Assembly: GCA_036971615.1 (NCBI GenBank) | Contig: JAYKKR010000048.1 | Location: forward strand, 141,149-205,148 | Direction: 5' to 3' | Origin: Amyloporia xantha | Taxonomy: Eukaryota; Basidiomycota; Agaricomycetes; Polyporales; Adustoporiaceae | DNA: 64,000 nucleotides | In this document: piece after piece, positions 11,265-25,839 of the stretch | Layout of the letters: the number at the start of each line of letters is the position of its first letter | Numbering within the stretch: position 1 is the stretch's first letter | The notes under the pieces: generated by a model | Seen by the model: only the letters and a program-made list of their open reading frames with translations | Databases searched by the model: none | Told to the model about the DNA's origin: nothing | Made by a program: the position numbers and the translations under genes

Positions 11265-11689
11265 TATTGTTACCATCCTCCTTTCCCTCTATATCGTGAA
11301 ATTCGGGAGTTCACCTACGGGAGACAAGTGGAATGGAGTTGTCAAGTTGAACAATTGATCAGTCATCCGTCCAATTAGCTAGAACTCCGATGTGCTAAAC
11401 CTGTGATGCCACTGACGGGCTTTCTAGGTTAGCAGGATGCGGCGGACCGTTGCGATCCTATCACATGGCCAAGATGCCTGCTGAACAATCACAGTACGGG
11501 TGGTAGTCCCCCAATTCCAATCTCATGCATGACGCCCGAATAAAACCTCACTCAGTCGTCTCCTTGCAGCCCCGTTGTATCCCTCCATGCAGGATTGTAT
11601 CTGGGTGGCGTCGTCAGAGAAACAGGCCCCGCATCTTCCTCCTGGTACACAGCGTGTGGCTCCGGTTCGGAGCCTGTTTGATGTGGCGG
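11265..11689. other. Spacer between the foldback element and the next gene
   Basis: About 425 bp with no recognisable coding sequence. It presumably contains the 3' UTR of the minus-strand membrane-protein gene. Confidence 0.4.
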
Positions 11690-13322
11690 TTAAGATGTGC
11701 TGGGCGATGATATCTCGGGGCGCATGGCATATGGCTTCGGTTCCGAGGTACAGAGCGCTACGGACGACCGCGAGGGCTCATCGAACGCAAAGGTGGGAGT
11801 TTCCGCGTACGACTTCGTATCTGGCAGCAGCCAACGTTAGCTCGAGGTGATAGGAACGGGTCAGGGACCTTACAGGGTGAATGAGCAGAAGGGGCATCCA
11901 GTGCTCCTTCTCTGTACAAAGATGCAACAGAGTGGTATGCATGACCGCCGTCGGTGGGATAATGAACGACGTCGGCATGGATGTCACTGGAATCCGTCGG
12001 CTCAATTTCTTCGGCAGTTTGATTTCGGCGCCGCTGCGTGCGAGTGAAGACGAACAGGACGATGGCGGCTGCGAGAAATGCCAATACACATGCAACCTGT
12101 TGAACTGTATGAGTTTCTTGGTTCTTGGCAGAACAGAACGAACAAAGCGCACCACTACACCTGCAATGCCCCCCGTACTGAGAGCATCCGATCCGGAAGA
12201 CAGATTTGCGGTAGAATGTGAAGGGAGAGCGATAGACGAGCTCCGAGCTGCAATACTCCCAGATGAAGATGCGGTCGAAGACGACAATGACGCCCTGGTT
12301 CATGGACAGTGGACAACGTCAGAGCTCATCGTCTGCAGATTGATAGTAGTAAACGCTTACAAAGGAATGGCATCGAACACGACGACACTCTCCAAGGCGA
12401 GGCCAGCGGGACCAACATTGGTCACCGTAATATTGTATGTCTGTGAACGCTCGAGGCCCGTAGCTAGGTACAACACAGAGCCTTCTCTGACCCACGGCAA
12501 CGTGGCGTTGTATTCTGCTATCGTTTGATTTGTTGCGGAAGGTGGTGGCGGACTGAGGGCGACGGAATACTGTCCGTAATTAACACCCATGATGCCGTAA
12601 ATCTCGAAGCCCACACTAGAGTTGAGCTGGAACGAGGCAGACGTAGAGGAGGTGGAGGTCTCGATCCAGGGGCCAAATTCAGGGTCGTAGTCTGTAGGAA
12701 TCATCCACTGGTCGTTGTCGGAGAGGGAAAAGAAGGCGTTCACAATCGTGTTATCACCAGTCGTCGTGACAGCCGAAATGCTATGGTTCTGGAGAGCGGT
12801 CCTATGTAAGAAGATTGTCAGTGTGCTGAAATGGCTATACGTCTACACCACTGCTCACCCGGCTTCGCCCATCCCCACGCTTATAGTGGCTGAGGAAATG
12901 GTGACGGAGCCTCCTGTAACATTCAGACTAATCCAGTGAGCACCATACTTCAATCCCGTCTGGCTGAACAGCACCCCATCTGCTGTGTCGCTACTCTTGG
13001 TGTATGATGGGCTGGGGTCCGTATCGCTGCTCATCTGATATCCGAATGGATCAGCCAGGCCATATAGCCACACTGCAGTTCCTGTCCACTGTAGCTCGAC
13101 TGATGCCCCAGGACTTGATGTCGTGTAATACTCCTAGGAAAAACGATGGCGTGAATGAATACTGTTCGCTCAAACACCGTCATAAACAGGGCTGACCTGA
13201 GTATCGCCACCTTCTAGAGCTATGTACCAAGTGGCGTTGGACGGACCGTCACGATACGGTTTGTACACGAGCATCGGGTCGATGTCGTCGATCGTGATAT
13301 TGTATGCCTGATAGGATGCCAT
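11690..13322 (-). CDS. Single-pass membrane protein with beta-rich ectodomain (Agaricomycete family)
   Basis: Exons: 13322-13197, 13133-12859, 12801-12361, 12294-12153, 12096-11874, 11820-11690; 445 aa in continuous phase. The N-terminal half (MASYQAYNITIDDIDPMLVY...) contains two similar beta-rich modules with many N-glycosylation sequons, such as NATW, NVTG and NSSV. A Ser/Thr-rich stalk follows, then one hydrophobic span (about residues 322-345) ending in RTQRRR and a cytosolic tail. This architecture is common in Agaricomycete membrane proteins with galactose-binding-like or Ig-like ectodomains, and the function is unknown. No signal peptide is visible at the chosen start, so an upstream exon carrying one is possible. 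The last intron (11873-11821) has an AGCTAAC branch site and changes the C terminus from that of the raw frame. Confidence 0.7.
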
Positions 13323-14566
13323 CTCCATCCAGATCGTCCGTTCTCCTGAAGCGTCTGTCGAGATAACTTGGGGTGCGGTTCCTTCCTACCGACTTCGACG
13401 AAGTAGCCTGATGAATGAGAGAACGGTATGGCCAGTAACCGTACAGAGAACAGTGTTTTCTCTGCTTAGAAAGCTCATAAGGGAAATGCCACATGCTGAT
13501 GCATGCAGGACTCGGTGAACTAAAGTGCCGGGAGGCGCGTGGACAACCTTACAAGAGGTCTTGATCGTAAACGAGATAGAAGTGGAAGACTCCGTTGTGG
13601 GTGCTTGTAGGTGCCTGAAGCGTCCTTGGGAGTCTTAAGACGTGTTCAGTATAGTTTCAGGATGTGAACACTTACCTGGAGTGCTGTGTTATACCTCTGT
13701 CAAACATACATGTCAGTATGCTAATTGCGGGATTAAGTATGGACAGGCAAAGGCTATGCATCATTCTTGTTGTTAGATCAGCTTGGGCGGGCGGCGGTGT
13801 TCGTGGGCGCTACAGTACTTACGACTAGGACATGTCTTGAAAACAAGAATACGTATTGTTTGCCACGTACCACCGATTGAAAGCCTTCTTCACAGCTATG
13901 GCTGGAAGCAGCACCCCAATAAATTATGACCCATAAAAACAACTTGCGTGCATCAATAGCATCGACGCTGTCCTTCAGCAAAGTATAGGATGCAACCACC
14001 AATAAAGACACCGTCAAATTTCACCGAATATATAGCCCTGAATATGTTCCCATAAATAAGTAATTAGCTTCAGTCCTCTTGTATACCTTGTCGACTGTTC
14101 AACGCAGGAGTGTAAGTCGGCGGCTTTATCATGCCCAGATTCCTTCGTCTTCTTTCCGGGTTGTACATAGATCGGCCGAGGCTGACGGAACACAAATTTT
14201 TCACAGAAAGGAACGGTAACAATTGGGCTCGGTGCTGCCTCAGGGACCGAACGCGTCAGGATTGAAGTCAAAGTTGTGAACAAGATGAACGTACCAATGC
14301 CAGTCATGCTAGGCGGACAACATGGGAGGTCAAGAATCAGAGTAAACATGACCGGTAAGAGGTCACTACTCATACGCATCACCAAGTGGTTGATTCCGGT
14401 ATTTAAGCACTAACGCAGTGCACAACGAAATCAATTACGAGATTAAAAGCAACAAGAAATACCAGTCGAGATGCGACATATATGCAGGTACAGCGACGAC
14501 CAATTCGAATCAGCATGCGCTCATGGGGTACAAGAAATAGAGCATCAAGAACCAAACAAATTGGCA
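13323..14566. other. Gene-less stretch, about 1.2 kb
   Basis: Minus-strand ORFs at 13778-14017 and 14014-14385 include hydrophobic stretches, but I could not connect them into a plausible spliced protein. No inverted or tandem repeat was seen. It could hold an unrecognised exon of the downstream membrane-protein gene. Confidence 0.4.
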
Positions 14567-15320
14567 TCATTTTCTTTTCGCGGCGACCTCTGCTGCAGTA
14601 CCAGCATCGACAAGCTTCAAGACGCGGAAACCCATATCCACGGTCATCATCAATGGCACGACGAAGAACGGGATGTAGCTCGAGAGCAGCATGATCATCT
14701 GAGTCGGAGTGACCGAGATCAATTTTGCCGCGATAGTTTCAGCGGAAGTGATCGGCGTGGCTAGTATGACAGTAAGGCAGGGTAGAGTCGTTGTGGTGGC
14801 GGATGCAGCGTAGATTAGCAACAAGACATAGATGGCGGTCGAACCTATACAAAACAAGTTTAGCATCTGTGTTCAAGAATCGAACATTGTGACACGGACC
14901 TTTCCAGAGTCCACGCATTCCGATAAGAAAGACAGGAAGTTGGAAGAAGCTGAGGGTAATGAGGGGTGTGAGCCTGACCTCCCCGGATGATCTAGCAACT
15001 TACGCCTCCATCATGATGAACGTGTTAAACCAAACGTATTTATCGGTTTCTCCGAAGAAGCCCATGACACCGCCAATCAAAGGGTCATTGTAATTTGTGA
15101 TGTAATATTCCGTGATAGATTTCATGAAATCGGGTACGAGGGCAGGTGGGTATATGACCTGCAAATCAACGAGGAGCGTGGCAGAGGTATGCATCTGCGA
15201 GGAAAAGGCGCGAGAGGGTTTAACATATTATGAGATATCAAAGTAGCAATCGAAACTCACTGCGAAGAACATGAAGTACATTAAGTCCAGAGGACGGGAT
15301 GTAAGCGGCGTTCTCGCCAT
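14567..15320 (-). CDS. TMEM97/sigma-2 receptor-like EXPERA-domain membrane protein
   Basis: Exons: 15320-15261, 15194-15004, 14949-14900, 14844-14567; 192 aa, close to the roughly 176 aa of animal TMEM97. Four membrane segments are visible: around MYFMFFAMHTSATLLVDLQV, the FNTFIMMEAFFQLPVFLIG segment formed across the third exon junction, the STAIYVLLLIYAASATTTT segment, and a final MIMLLSSYIPFFVVPLMM. The EXPERA domain is shared with emopamil-binding protein and is associated with sterol handling in the ER. The C terminus ends in a basic AAKRK, compatible with an ER retrieval signal. Assignment is by segment order and the D/E-containing first and second helices. The enzymatic role is not known from sequence. 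Confidence 0.75.
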
Positions 15321-15762
15321 GATGTTGATCGTTGACGAGGAGTTGCGGAGCAAGCTACTGCTTCGAAACAAAACATTGAATAAGTAGAAATATTTAAAAA
15401 GAGCCTTATAACGTCTAGAGGCCCCTCGTACCTATCGTGGGTTCTGACTTCGGAGCTATTCCTATTCACTGCTATTCACGAAGCGGGATTCCAATGCTGC
15501 CGCTTGGAAGGTGAACAACTGGGAGCCCAGACCAAATACCAACTCTGCTCCCTTATTATTTAAGAAACCAGTATCGTACGACCGTCGGTCTTCCGAAGGC
15601 GTGCAGAGAGACGTGAAGCGCTGTGGCCAGGCCATGATGGAAATCTAATGTTTACATGTAGCTAACCCTAACCCGAAACCAATGTCCCCACCGAGCGCCT
15701 TTCTCAAACCGGATGAGCATAATTTCTAGAGCATCAGTGTACTTGGTCTCGTAAAGATCACA
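15321..15762. other. Divergent intergenic region TMEM97-like / TRM82
   Basis: About 440 bp between divergent starts. It includes a short CTAACCCTAACCC string at about 15662-15674. No gene recognised. Confidence 0.45.
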
Positions 15763-17964
15763 ATGTCCTTCTTTCCCCATTCTCAACTATTTTGCGGATC
15801 GACAAGAACGCTTGTGATATCTGGTCCGCACATCCAAGTCATAGATTCCCAGTGTGTTAGGATCTCTCTCGGCAGACGACTCGGAACTGACTGAAGTAGA
15901 GATGGTGGCCTGTTACATTCAACCCTCAGCTTTGGGGGCGTGGAGCAGGATACAATAGAAAACTCAGGGACAATACGCTGCGCTGCAGTAGACGAGACCT
16001 TTTCTCATGTTGTAACAGCAGGAGATGACAAGAAGCTGAGGGTCTGGGAGATTAATGGGCTGAAAGTGCTCAGCGAGAGGTATGATCCCACTACCGCCAA
16101 TGCAGGGCAAACGCATCGATGTTCACTGTGGAATACAGAGAACTTCCCAAAAAGCCCACTGCAGTTCACTTCACCCGTGACGGGCAATCCATCCTTGTAT
16201 CCGACAAATTCGGGGACGTCTTCAGGTAAACTATGGCCACTTGTCAGATCTTTGAAAATTTGTTCATGATGGTATTGAACAGCTATCCACTGCATCCAAA
16301 GTCTGCAACGACGTCCAGCCAACCTGCCGCAGGCTCAAAGCGGGGTGCCCTCACATCGCACGAAAATCCATCCGATGGAGACCTCATCCTCGGTCATGTT
16401 TCGCTCCTCACCTGTTTTCTTCTCTCGCCCGATGAAAAGTACATCATTACAGCGGACCGCGACGAGCATATCCGGGTAAGCTGGTACCCGCAGGGATATG
16501 TCATTGAACGCTATTGCCTCGGTCACGAGAAGTTCGTCGTTCCAGTTAAGTGGTATATATTCCTTAGCTCATGCACGCCTGCACTCGTTGTGTTGCAGAT
16601 TTGTTTCAGCACTCCACATTCCGCCATTTTCGCCATCGACGCTCGTCTCGGGTGGAGGAGATGGCATGCTCAAAATTTGGGACTGGATGTCCGGCACGCT
16701 CCTTTCTGAGATTTCGGTACTTGAAATCATAGAGCCGTTCATCAAAGTGAAAGCGCCGAAGTATAAGTGGGGCCGCGAGGATGGTGAGGGCGAGGACGGG
16801 GGCGACGGTGGTGGAAATAACACGAGAAGGAAAAAGAGAGGCAGGAAGGGTAGGGGAAAGGGACAAGATAAGCAAAAGGAAGAACAACCGGAGGGTACAC
16901 CGGATGCGGACGAAGGAGAAGAGGCTGGTGAAGATGATGAGGGTGAAACAGCCGCCCCAGCGAACGTTGAGGACAGTACAGCCGCTTCGGCGGTTCGACA
17001 GGGCAGTGGCTTGGTCGGTGATAAAGAGACGGACGGTAAGACTTCTACGACTGACACAGACCAACTTGTGCTTGTAATACACAAGATTCAGACCATTGAT
17101 ATCGGCGAGGACGGTCGTCTGTTGGTGTTCAGTGCAGTGGGGTGAGTTGCAGCGGTTTATGCAATTGCCAAATTCCCTTCCGACACTGACTGTTTTGATA
17201 TTATAGAGCGAGCGCGCTCTTTTATTGTTCGTTCCCGGAGTCTGGAGCAGCCGTGTCGCCGACAGTTCATACCCTAGACCTGAGCCAGCCCATCGTCAAT
17301 TTCACGATCACTCCAGATAACAAGATCTGGGTCTTGTTAGATCCTCTTCATGGAATTGAGGATGGCGCTGCTGATAAATCACAGCTGGCTGTATTGCTCT
17401 CATGGGCGTCCGGAAAGGTAAGTCTTGATACATAGAGCATCGGGGTGTCCCTGGTATTTATTCCCGTCAATCCCGTTGCAGCCCGTACAAGTTCCGCACG
17501 ACGAAGCGCCGGCCCTCCTGTCGACCCTGCGGACCACTTGTGTTATCCCAGGTGCGCTCGCAGCACCCGCTCACCTACAACAATACCTACTGATATCCCG
17601 TTCAGCAACAACTGCAGATCTCAAAACCCTTGACATTTACTCGGCCTTGGCCATCATGCCCAAAAATGTAGATCCGGAGCATGACCCCCTGCGGCGCGAC
17701 CTCCTAGCCGAGGCCGATGGTACGCCAGAACCCGGCGCAGACTCCCAGAATACGTCGAAGGGTGGACAAAAGGAGCTCACACAACGGGAACTTGCTCGGC
17801 TAAAGAAAAAGCGCGCGGTTGCCGCTACGCTGCAGGAGCAGGAGCAAAAACAGAGCCAGAGTCGGGATTCTCCTGCCACCGCTGCAGATGATGTGGAGAG
17901 AGATATTAAAAAGGCCAGATCTGAAACTGATGTACAAGAGGGCGATGTTATGGACGAATCATGA
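15763..17964 (+). CDS. TRM82: tRNA (guanine-N7) methyltransferase non-catalytic WD40 subunit (Trm82/WDR4)
   Basis: Partners Trm8 to form m7G46 in tRNA. Exons: 15763-15851, 15900-16079, 16139-16225, 16283-16549, 16599-17141, 17207-17417, then 17482-17964. WD repeats are clear: GDDKKLRVWEINGLK, ILVSDKFGDVF, then the family-defining LGHVSLLTCFLLSPDEKYII and DRDEHIRVSWYPQGYVIERY, and VSGGGDGMLKIWDW. Between repeats there is a long low-complexity insert (about 16780-17040) rich in Lys/Arg then Glu/Asp. The C terminus is also charged. A 54 bp segment at 17552-17605 has GT...AG ends and a branch-like TACTGAT but no stop, so the product is 601 aa if spliced and 619 aa if retained. The first junction is uncertain by a few codons. 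The gene converges on GH47 with 245 bp between. Confidence 0.88.
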
Positions 17965-18209
17965 CATGCAAAAGGAAGGGCGTGAAACTATCGCGTCCAG
18001 CAGTCGCGAAAATCCTCAGCTCCCGATCACCTGCAGTCCAAGGATGGGCCAGGCCTTGAGGAAGCCATTGCGCAAACTGACCAAGATTTCACCGCATCAC
18101 TGAACCAGCACGACTGGTTGCCCAACGAGGCTTTCCTTCTGAGCCGGAGGAACAAAAGTACATGGAATCAATATTGCACGCGAGAGGCAGTCCAGATGAT
18201 AGTGTCAGA

Positions 18210-20376
<2,167 letters not shown>

Positions 20377-21925
20377 GACTATGAGCAGCTGCAGACTGGC
20401 GGCAGGCGTACGACTGCTCGTGTGCCTGTGTTGATTTAGAGCAGAACTAAGTACTAGTAACCTTCTTCCAGCGCGGTCAAAGCAGGTGGGTCGGACTGTA
20501 GAATCATGTAAGGAATTGTGATATATAGTGCCTCTGGCCTCAAGCCGCGAGGATCAGTCTCAGGCCAAGCAGGAGAAGCGCTCGAGCCCAAGATGAATCG
20601 ATCATCTTCACGTGTATCGGACGCTTATAAGGAAGGTGAGTATGTTCGATTTTATACAACACCAGGAAATCAAACGGGGCAGCTTATGCTTGGGAAAGAG
20701 GCTTTTGTCGATGTCATTCACATCAATCAAGAGGCGGTCCCATAGATGACCATTGTTCACCACGAGTGCGGATTACCTGTTCCTCCTTCCACCTCACTAC
20801 CCTCGTCTCTTCTGATAACTTGAAGTCTGAAGACCATTCTGGAGAAATTCGAGATCTCCCTGTCGCAAGACATCGACAATGCTGTGCTATGTAGCAATCT
20901 CACAGGCTGACAAAGATGTTCCCAACACCATTACCGTAACTCGGTACCTTGTGGGACGGCCGACAGCCCTATGACTCGCAAGCTCAGGCTGCGCCAGCAA
21001 TGGAGGGACGCATTCAGTGATGTAGGTGCATATAATCGAGGAAAGAGGTCGGAGCTCCAGTGTAGGTCAAAATTGAACACATATTATTCCTCGAATCACA
21101 TAAGAATGTCGCGGAATGTTACACGAAATGGAATCATGAGCAGGCACCGTACAAAGACTCTGTCATGATCAAAGAATCGGTACCCCGGAAGCATGTGCGA
21201 GTAGCTGCATATGCGTGACCTCGGCGTCGGCGAGGGGCACACAATTTGAGCAACAGAAAAGACACGAGCATGTTCCAGATCGGTGAGGCGTTATGGAAGG
21301 TGCACACAGACATGCCATGGACTTCCAGTACAAGGCGATAAGCAGAGCTAAAGGATATGTGCCCATCCTCGGTGTCAACCTCGTTCTATGGGGCTGAAAT
21401 TCCAAGAACCTCGGTAACTCTGCAGAATGGGCAGAAACTGGCAAGTATCAACTTCGTAACTTAGTAGCGATCGAACGGCAGACATGCGCGCCCGGATGTC
21501 CCGCCACTGGCCAATGTCCGCCAGGTCCGGCCCTGCACTGCAAACAAGTGTGCTTAACGCCAGTCTCCAGCTCCAGGGCGTATTAGGGTACTTACTTGGT
21601 AAGGTTGGGAGATCCGTGTCGTTGGTAGTACGGAATGGTACCTCGGCGGAAGAAAGAATAATATGACCTACGTGCTATGGAAATCGTGCAGATCAGTAGC
21701 GAACCAGCTATACACAAAATATGAGGCCAAGTGAGCCCCACTTACATAGGGATGACAGCATGCAAGGTAGTAGCCGACGCCAACCGAGACTAAATGACAT
21801 TTTCGCCTAAGTACGCCTCTCCACCAGAGTACAATTATGAATAATTTCCAAGAACTGCATCATCGTTTGCCTACGACTGCAAGGTGGCTTGCTTGATAAA
21901 ATGCCGAATGAGAAATTTAAACTCA
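20377..21925. other. Long intergenic region, left part
   Basis: About 1.55 kb without a supported gene. Scattered ORFs of 60-90 codons (for example 20518-20745 +) show no family features and no coherent splicing. It may contain decayed coding remnants; none could be named. Confidence 0.4.
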
Positions 21926-22081
21926 TTAGGCCCTGATCGGTAACCTCGCTTGGTCTCGGTCCCACAGCCAAAATACGAGACCGAGGCGGATCGGCAAGCT
22001 CCGGAGCCGGGCGCTAGAGCGTATTTTGGCTGTGGGACCGAGACCAAGCGGGACCAAGCGGAGTTACCGATCAGGGCCTTA
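21926..22081. mobile_element. 150 bp MITE with TTA target duplication (PIF/Harbinger-like)
   Basis: The element occupies 21929-22078 and is flanked on both sides by TTA, the 3 bp duplication characteristic of PIF/Harbinger (Tourist-type) elements. Terminal inverted repeats begin GGCCCTGATCGGTAAC. The homologous arms extend for nearly 50 bp, through a GGTCTCGGTCCCACAGCC block. The right arm has an extra 10 bp copy of the CCGCTTGGTC-type segment. Total symmetry means the element can fold into a long hairpin. No coding capacity. Confidence 0.85.
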
Positions 22082-22488
22082 TACTTGATATTATAATCAG
22101 GAACCTACAGTTAGATTATCTTATCAGTCCGAGATGGCATGCAAGAGCATGCAAGTCGCCGACGTCTTTAAGCTTATTCTTTAAGCCCAGTTACGAGTCC
22201 TCTAATCCATTAACACGTCCTCCTCAATCCTCTAACAGAAGTACGGAGATCGTCCATTACTGAACTTGTCGCCCCCCCTTCAAGTCCGCGAACTCATCAT
22301 GATGCCGGTATGGTATCTCCGCATTTCGGAAAGACCTCTCTTATCACGGAGTTCCTGACAAGTTCGCTGCCGCAGTGGCCCGCAGCATGCGCGGTATATC
22401 TTTATGTAAAACCCCCGATTACGAGCTCGAGTGTCTCCCACCATAACTATCTTCATAAATCCTGGTGTTTGGTAGGTGACTGGCTAAC

Positions 22489-24446
22489 ATGGGGACCTAC
22501 GACCTGAAGAGCGACGCAACACTTCCCTCCGTCGTGTCTACTCCTAGTCGCCACGCTGGATGGAGGTCTCGCATATTCACCAAAATGGTCTACATGCTGC
22601 TCGCGATATGGGGTGTGCGCATGCTCCACTCGACGATGTACCTCCGTGCATTCCTTCCAGACGCGATCTCAGCGGAGCACATCGATGAGCCCGACTTTGA
22701 CTGGCTTTCCGTACGCAGTCCGTTCTATACCACAAGCTTCTCATGATATCTGACCACAGTCGGGCAGCAGCTCACTCCCTCCGAAGACATAAACTGGACA
22801 CCATGCTTCAAAGACCAGAAATGTGCACGCTTGATTCTACCCCTCGACTATCTCTCCCCACCCGGGTATGGCCCAAATGCCACCATTGCTCTCCGCATGA
22901 TTCCTGCCACCGACAAGGACAACTACCGCGGCACCATTCTCGTCAACCCTGGTGGTCCCGGCGGCTCCGGCACCGACTTGATCAAACGGCGCGGTGAGAC
23001 TATCGCGCGCATCGCCGGCGGTTCCTTCGACGTGCTGGGCTTCGATCCCCGCGGAACCGGTGCCAGTACGCCATCCGCGCAGTGTTTCGATTCCAAGTCC
23101 CAGATCGACATATGGGGGCTTCAAGATGGGAATAAGCTTATCAATCTGACCGACGGGTCTGTGGGCATGGCCAAGGCACGCGAGCGGGCGGTGGGGCAGA
23201 AGTGCGAGGGAGTGATTGGCGGTAATGGGAAAGAAGAGGCAAACGGGACTGTAGAGGAGTGGGGTCCTGGCAGGTTCATGAGCACGGCGAGCGTGGCTAC
23301 CGACATGCTCAAGATTACAGAGAAACTCGGCCAGGAAAAGCTGAAGTACTGGGGATTCGTGAGTTGCATTCAACTGCCATGGTAAAGCTCATATTCACTG
23401 TGATTCTCCTCAAGAGTTATGGCTCCATCCTCGGGCAGTATTTTACCGCGATGTACCCGGACAAGGTCGAGCGTGTGATCATCGACGGTGTCTTCGACGG
23501 GTACAACTACAGGAACACGTCCTGGAACTCAAACCTCGTCGACACCGACGCGGTCTGGGAGTCGTTCAATACGTTCTGCACGCAAGCGGGTCCCAAAAAC
23601 TGTCCACTTTATGAACCGTCAGCAGACGCTGTGAAGACTAGGGTGCAAGCGATCTTTGACGGGCTCGCGGAAGAGCCTAGGGCAATACCGTTCGCGCCGG
23701 GAGGCCCGATGGTACTGACCGAGAAAACAGTCCACAACTTTGCCTTCCGCCAGGCATACAGCCCTACCACGGCCTATCCGACCCTGGCAAATACGCTCTT
23801 GGCCATAGAACAGGACAACCAGACCGGCCTCGCCGACATGGCCAAGACGCTGGGCGGCGGCGTTGAGTGCAAGTGCGAGCAGTCGCCGCCGTGGCTTATG
23901 GAGACCGAGGCGTTCTACGCGATTGCTTGCGGCGACGGCGAGCCCATCACGTACTCGCCAGAGGGATATCGCGAGTGGTTCACCGAGCTCAGCGCCACCT
24001 CCTCGTTCGCCGCGCCGATCTGGGGCGTCGAGTACCTGAGATGTTCCGAGTGGCGCATCCGTCCGAAATGGAGGTACATGGGACCCTTGGCGGCAGAGAA
24101 CACGTCCCATCCCATTCTGGTCCTGTCGCCGATGTACGATACGGTTTGTCCGCTCGCTGATGCACGCCGTGTGCATGCGCGATACGGTGGCTCTGGCCTG
24201 CTGATCCAAAACTCATACGGGCACTGCTCGATGTCCGCCCCGTCGCTGTGCACTGCAAAGCACCTCCGTGCCTACTTCGAGGACGGGACGTTGCCGGAGG
24301 ACGGGACGGTGTGCGAGGTCGACGAATTGCCGTTCATTGGCAAGGTGGACGGCGAGGCGTTTGACGCTATGTCCACGGAGGATAAGGAGCTGCTGGAGTC
24401 GCTGAGAAGTCTGGCCGAAGAGGTACCCACTTTCGGGCATTTCTGA
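22489..24446 (+). CDS. Peptidase S33/TAP-like alpha/beta hydrolase, membrane-anchored
   Basis: Belongs to the tripeptidyl-aminopeptidase-like hydrolases (alpha/beta hydrolase fold plus TAP-like C-terminal domain). Exons: 22489-22710, 22768-23358, 23415-24446; about 614 aa. A hydrophobic N-terminal segment (about residues 33-54) may act as a signal anchor. The oxyanion region reads VNPGGPGGSG and the next strand FDVLGFDPRGTGAS. The nucleophile elbow GFSYGS is completed by the second intron junction (Ser about 272). Candidate Asp and His are in LVLSPMYDTVCPLADARRV and NSYGHCSMSAPSLC. The acceptor of intron 1 could be at 22767 or 22770 (one residue difference); the nearer CACAG at 22759 shifts frame. 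Several sequons suggest secretion or an ER-lumen location. Substrate unknown. Confidence 0.85.
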
Positions 24447-24984
24447 TTTGTCACAAGTTGTTTGAGCCGGCTGTCGAGAATGCAAGCTATAAGATTGGTC
24501 ACTAGTACTGGTACTGTCACTTCGCCTATAACAGGTCGAATGGTGAATAAAGCTACAAAATGTTTTGTGAATCGGTCCTTTGCGCGCAGGCGACGTGAGG
24601 ATGTATAACATCAGTGCAGTGCATCATGAGAAATCGACTGTTCAAACCAGCCGAGGATTGTAGTCCTATAAGCGGAAAGCAATCACTATTCTCTTGGCCG
24701 TAGTTAGAGCGCAGGGGGCATTCGAAAGCCGCACATCTCTGTATATATAACTTCCGCGCGTTAATGGACAAGGCAATGCATGGTATGGCCCCCGTCCTGA
24801 TTAATGAAACGTTGGGTCTGTCATGTTTTGAGTGTAGAGCAGCAAATTGCATAAGGGAGCTCCACTAGAGGGCCTAGAGGTCCGCCTGCTGGCTGGTCAC
24901 TTGCAGTTTCTGTGAGATGGATGCGGTAAACTGTATAGCTTCAAGACTTGCCATAAACCAAAGCTAAGCAGTGAGTGCGGTCCG
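24447..24984. other. Convergent intergenic region, TAP-like hydrolase / PET117
   Basis: About 540 bp between convergent 3' ends. Short ORFs only; nothing recognised. Confidence 0.45.
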
Positions 24985-25310
24985 CTACCCTTTATTCTCC
25001 GAATCTGGAGGTTTCGAGGCAGTACTCGACACACTTTGGACACGCTCATACAGCTCCCGCTTCCGAAGAGACTCTTGGAACTCTGCTTCCCTTTGGCGCA
25101 TCTTGTCGCGCCTCCGCTCATCGTCACGGAGAACACCCTGGTACATGGTCTGGGAGGTTATGGGTGAGACCAGAATAGGCGTGTAGTCTGGACACATGTC
25201 TGACGGCGACTCACCTCGCGCTCAAAACGCTGCATGAAATGCACACCCCATATTATTACGGCTGAGGCTAGCAGAGAGCTAACGAGAGCGATCTTTGCGG
25301 TACGAGACAT
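24985..25310 (-). CDS. PET117: Cytochrome c oxidase assembly protein PET117 homolog
   Basis: A small mitochondrial protein that couples heme a synthesis and assembly of cytochrome c oxidase. Two exons, 25310-25215 and 25149-24985, give 86 aa. The N terminus is MSRTAKIALVSSLLASAVII, a single membrane/targeting helix. It continues as VHFMQRFERE and, after the intron, TMYQGVLRDDERRRDKMRQR. The Y-x-G-V-x-R-D-x-x-R core and the following charged helix are the PET117 signature. The length fits the family (yeast 107, animals about 80). Short genes of this kind are easily missed because the first exon encodes only 32 residues. Confidence 0.85.
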
Positions 25311-25839
25311 ACACCTGCTGGAACTCGCAAAGATGTGCTTTTGGCCTAGAGTACAGAAACTTGCACCCACCGCAGAAGAGTAGGAAAGATAACCACGTGC
25401 AGCGAACTACGATCTTCCATTGAGCGCCTAACAATTTTGCCGAATGCGGTAAGTAGGTTCGTGAGGTCACCCCCTATTGCCTCCACGAGGCCGCTCCTTG
25501 TATTTTGCACAGATGGTAACCACGGGAGAACAATGATATATCTTGCATTGTACAAACAACAGTGATAATAGATCTACTAAGCATACAACGGAAGCGTTTT
25601 AGGGAGTTGTCCAACAAGATATCCCGACTCAAGGCATCGTACATGAACGATCGTACACTGGCGAGTAAGTCAACAAAGTCCCTCTTCGATGACAGGAGAA
25701 CGGCGAGAAGTGTGCATCATGGTGCTTTTGTCAGATGTTCGCAGAGGAAGGTAACGTCTCTGTTGAAGTAGCGTATTAGCTTCTCATATTACAATCAGCT
25801 GTCAACCGAATAGGCTTACGAGGAAGTGGGCGAGTTTTC
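25311..25839. other. Intergenic region upstream of PET117
   Basis: About 530 bp. It includes a CACGTG (E-box-like) hexamer near 25395, within 90 bp of the PET117 start. No supported gene. Confidence 0.4.

Noticed and set aside
15662..15674. CTAACCCTAACCC, a telomere-like string
   Set aside because: Only two repeat units, between two ordinary genes. Too short to indicate a telomere or an interstitial telomeric block.
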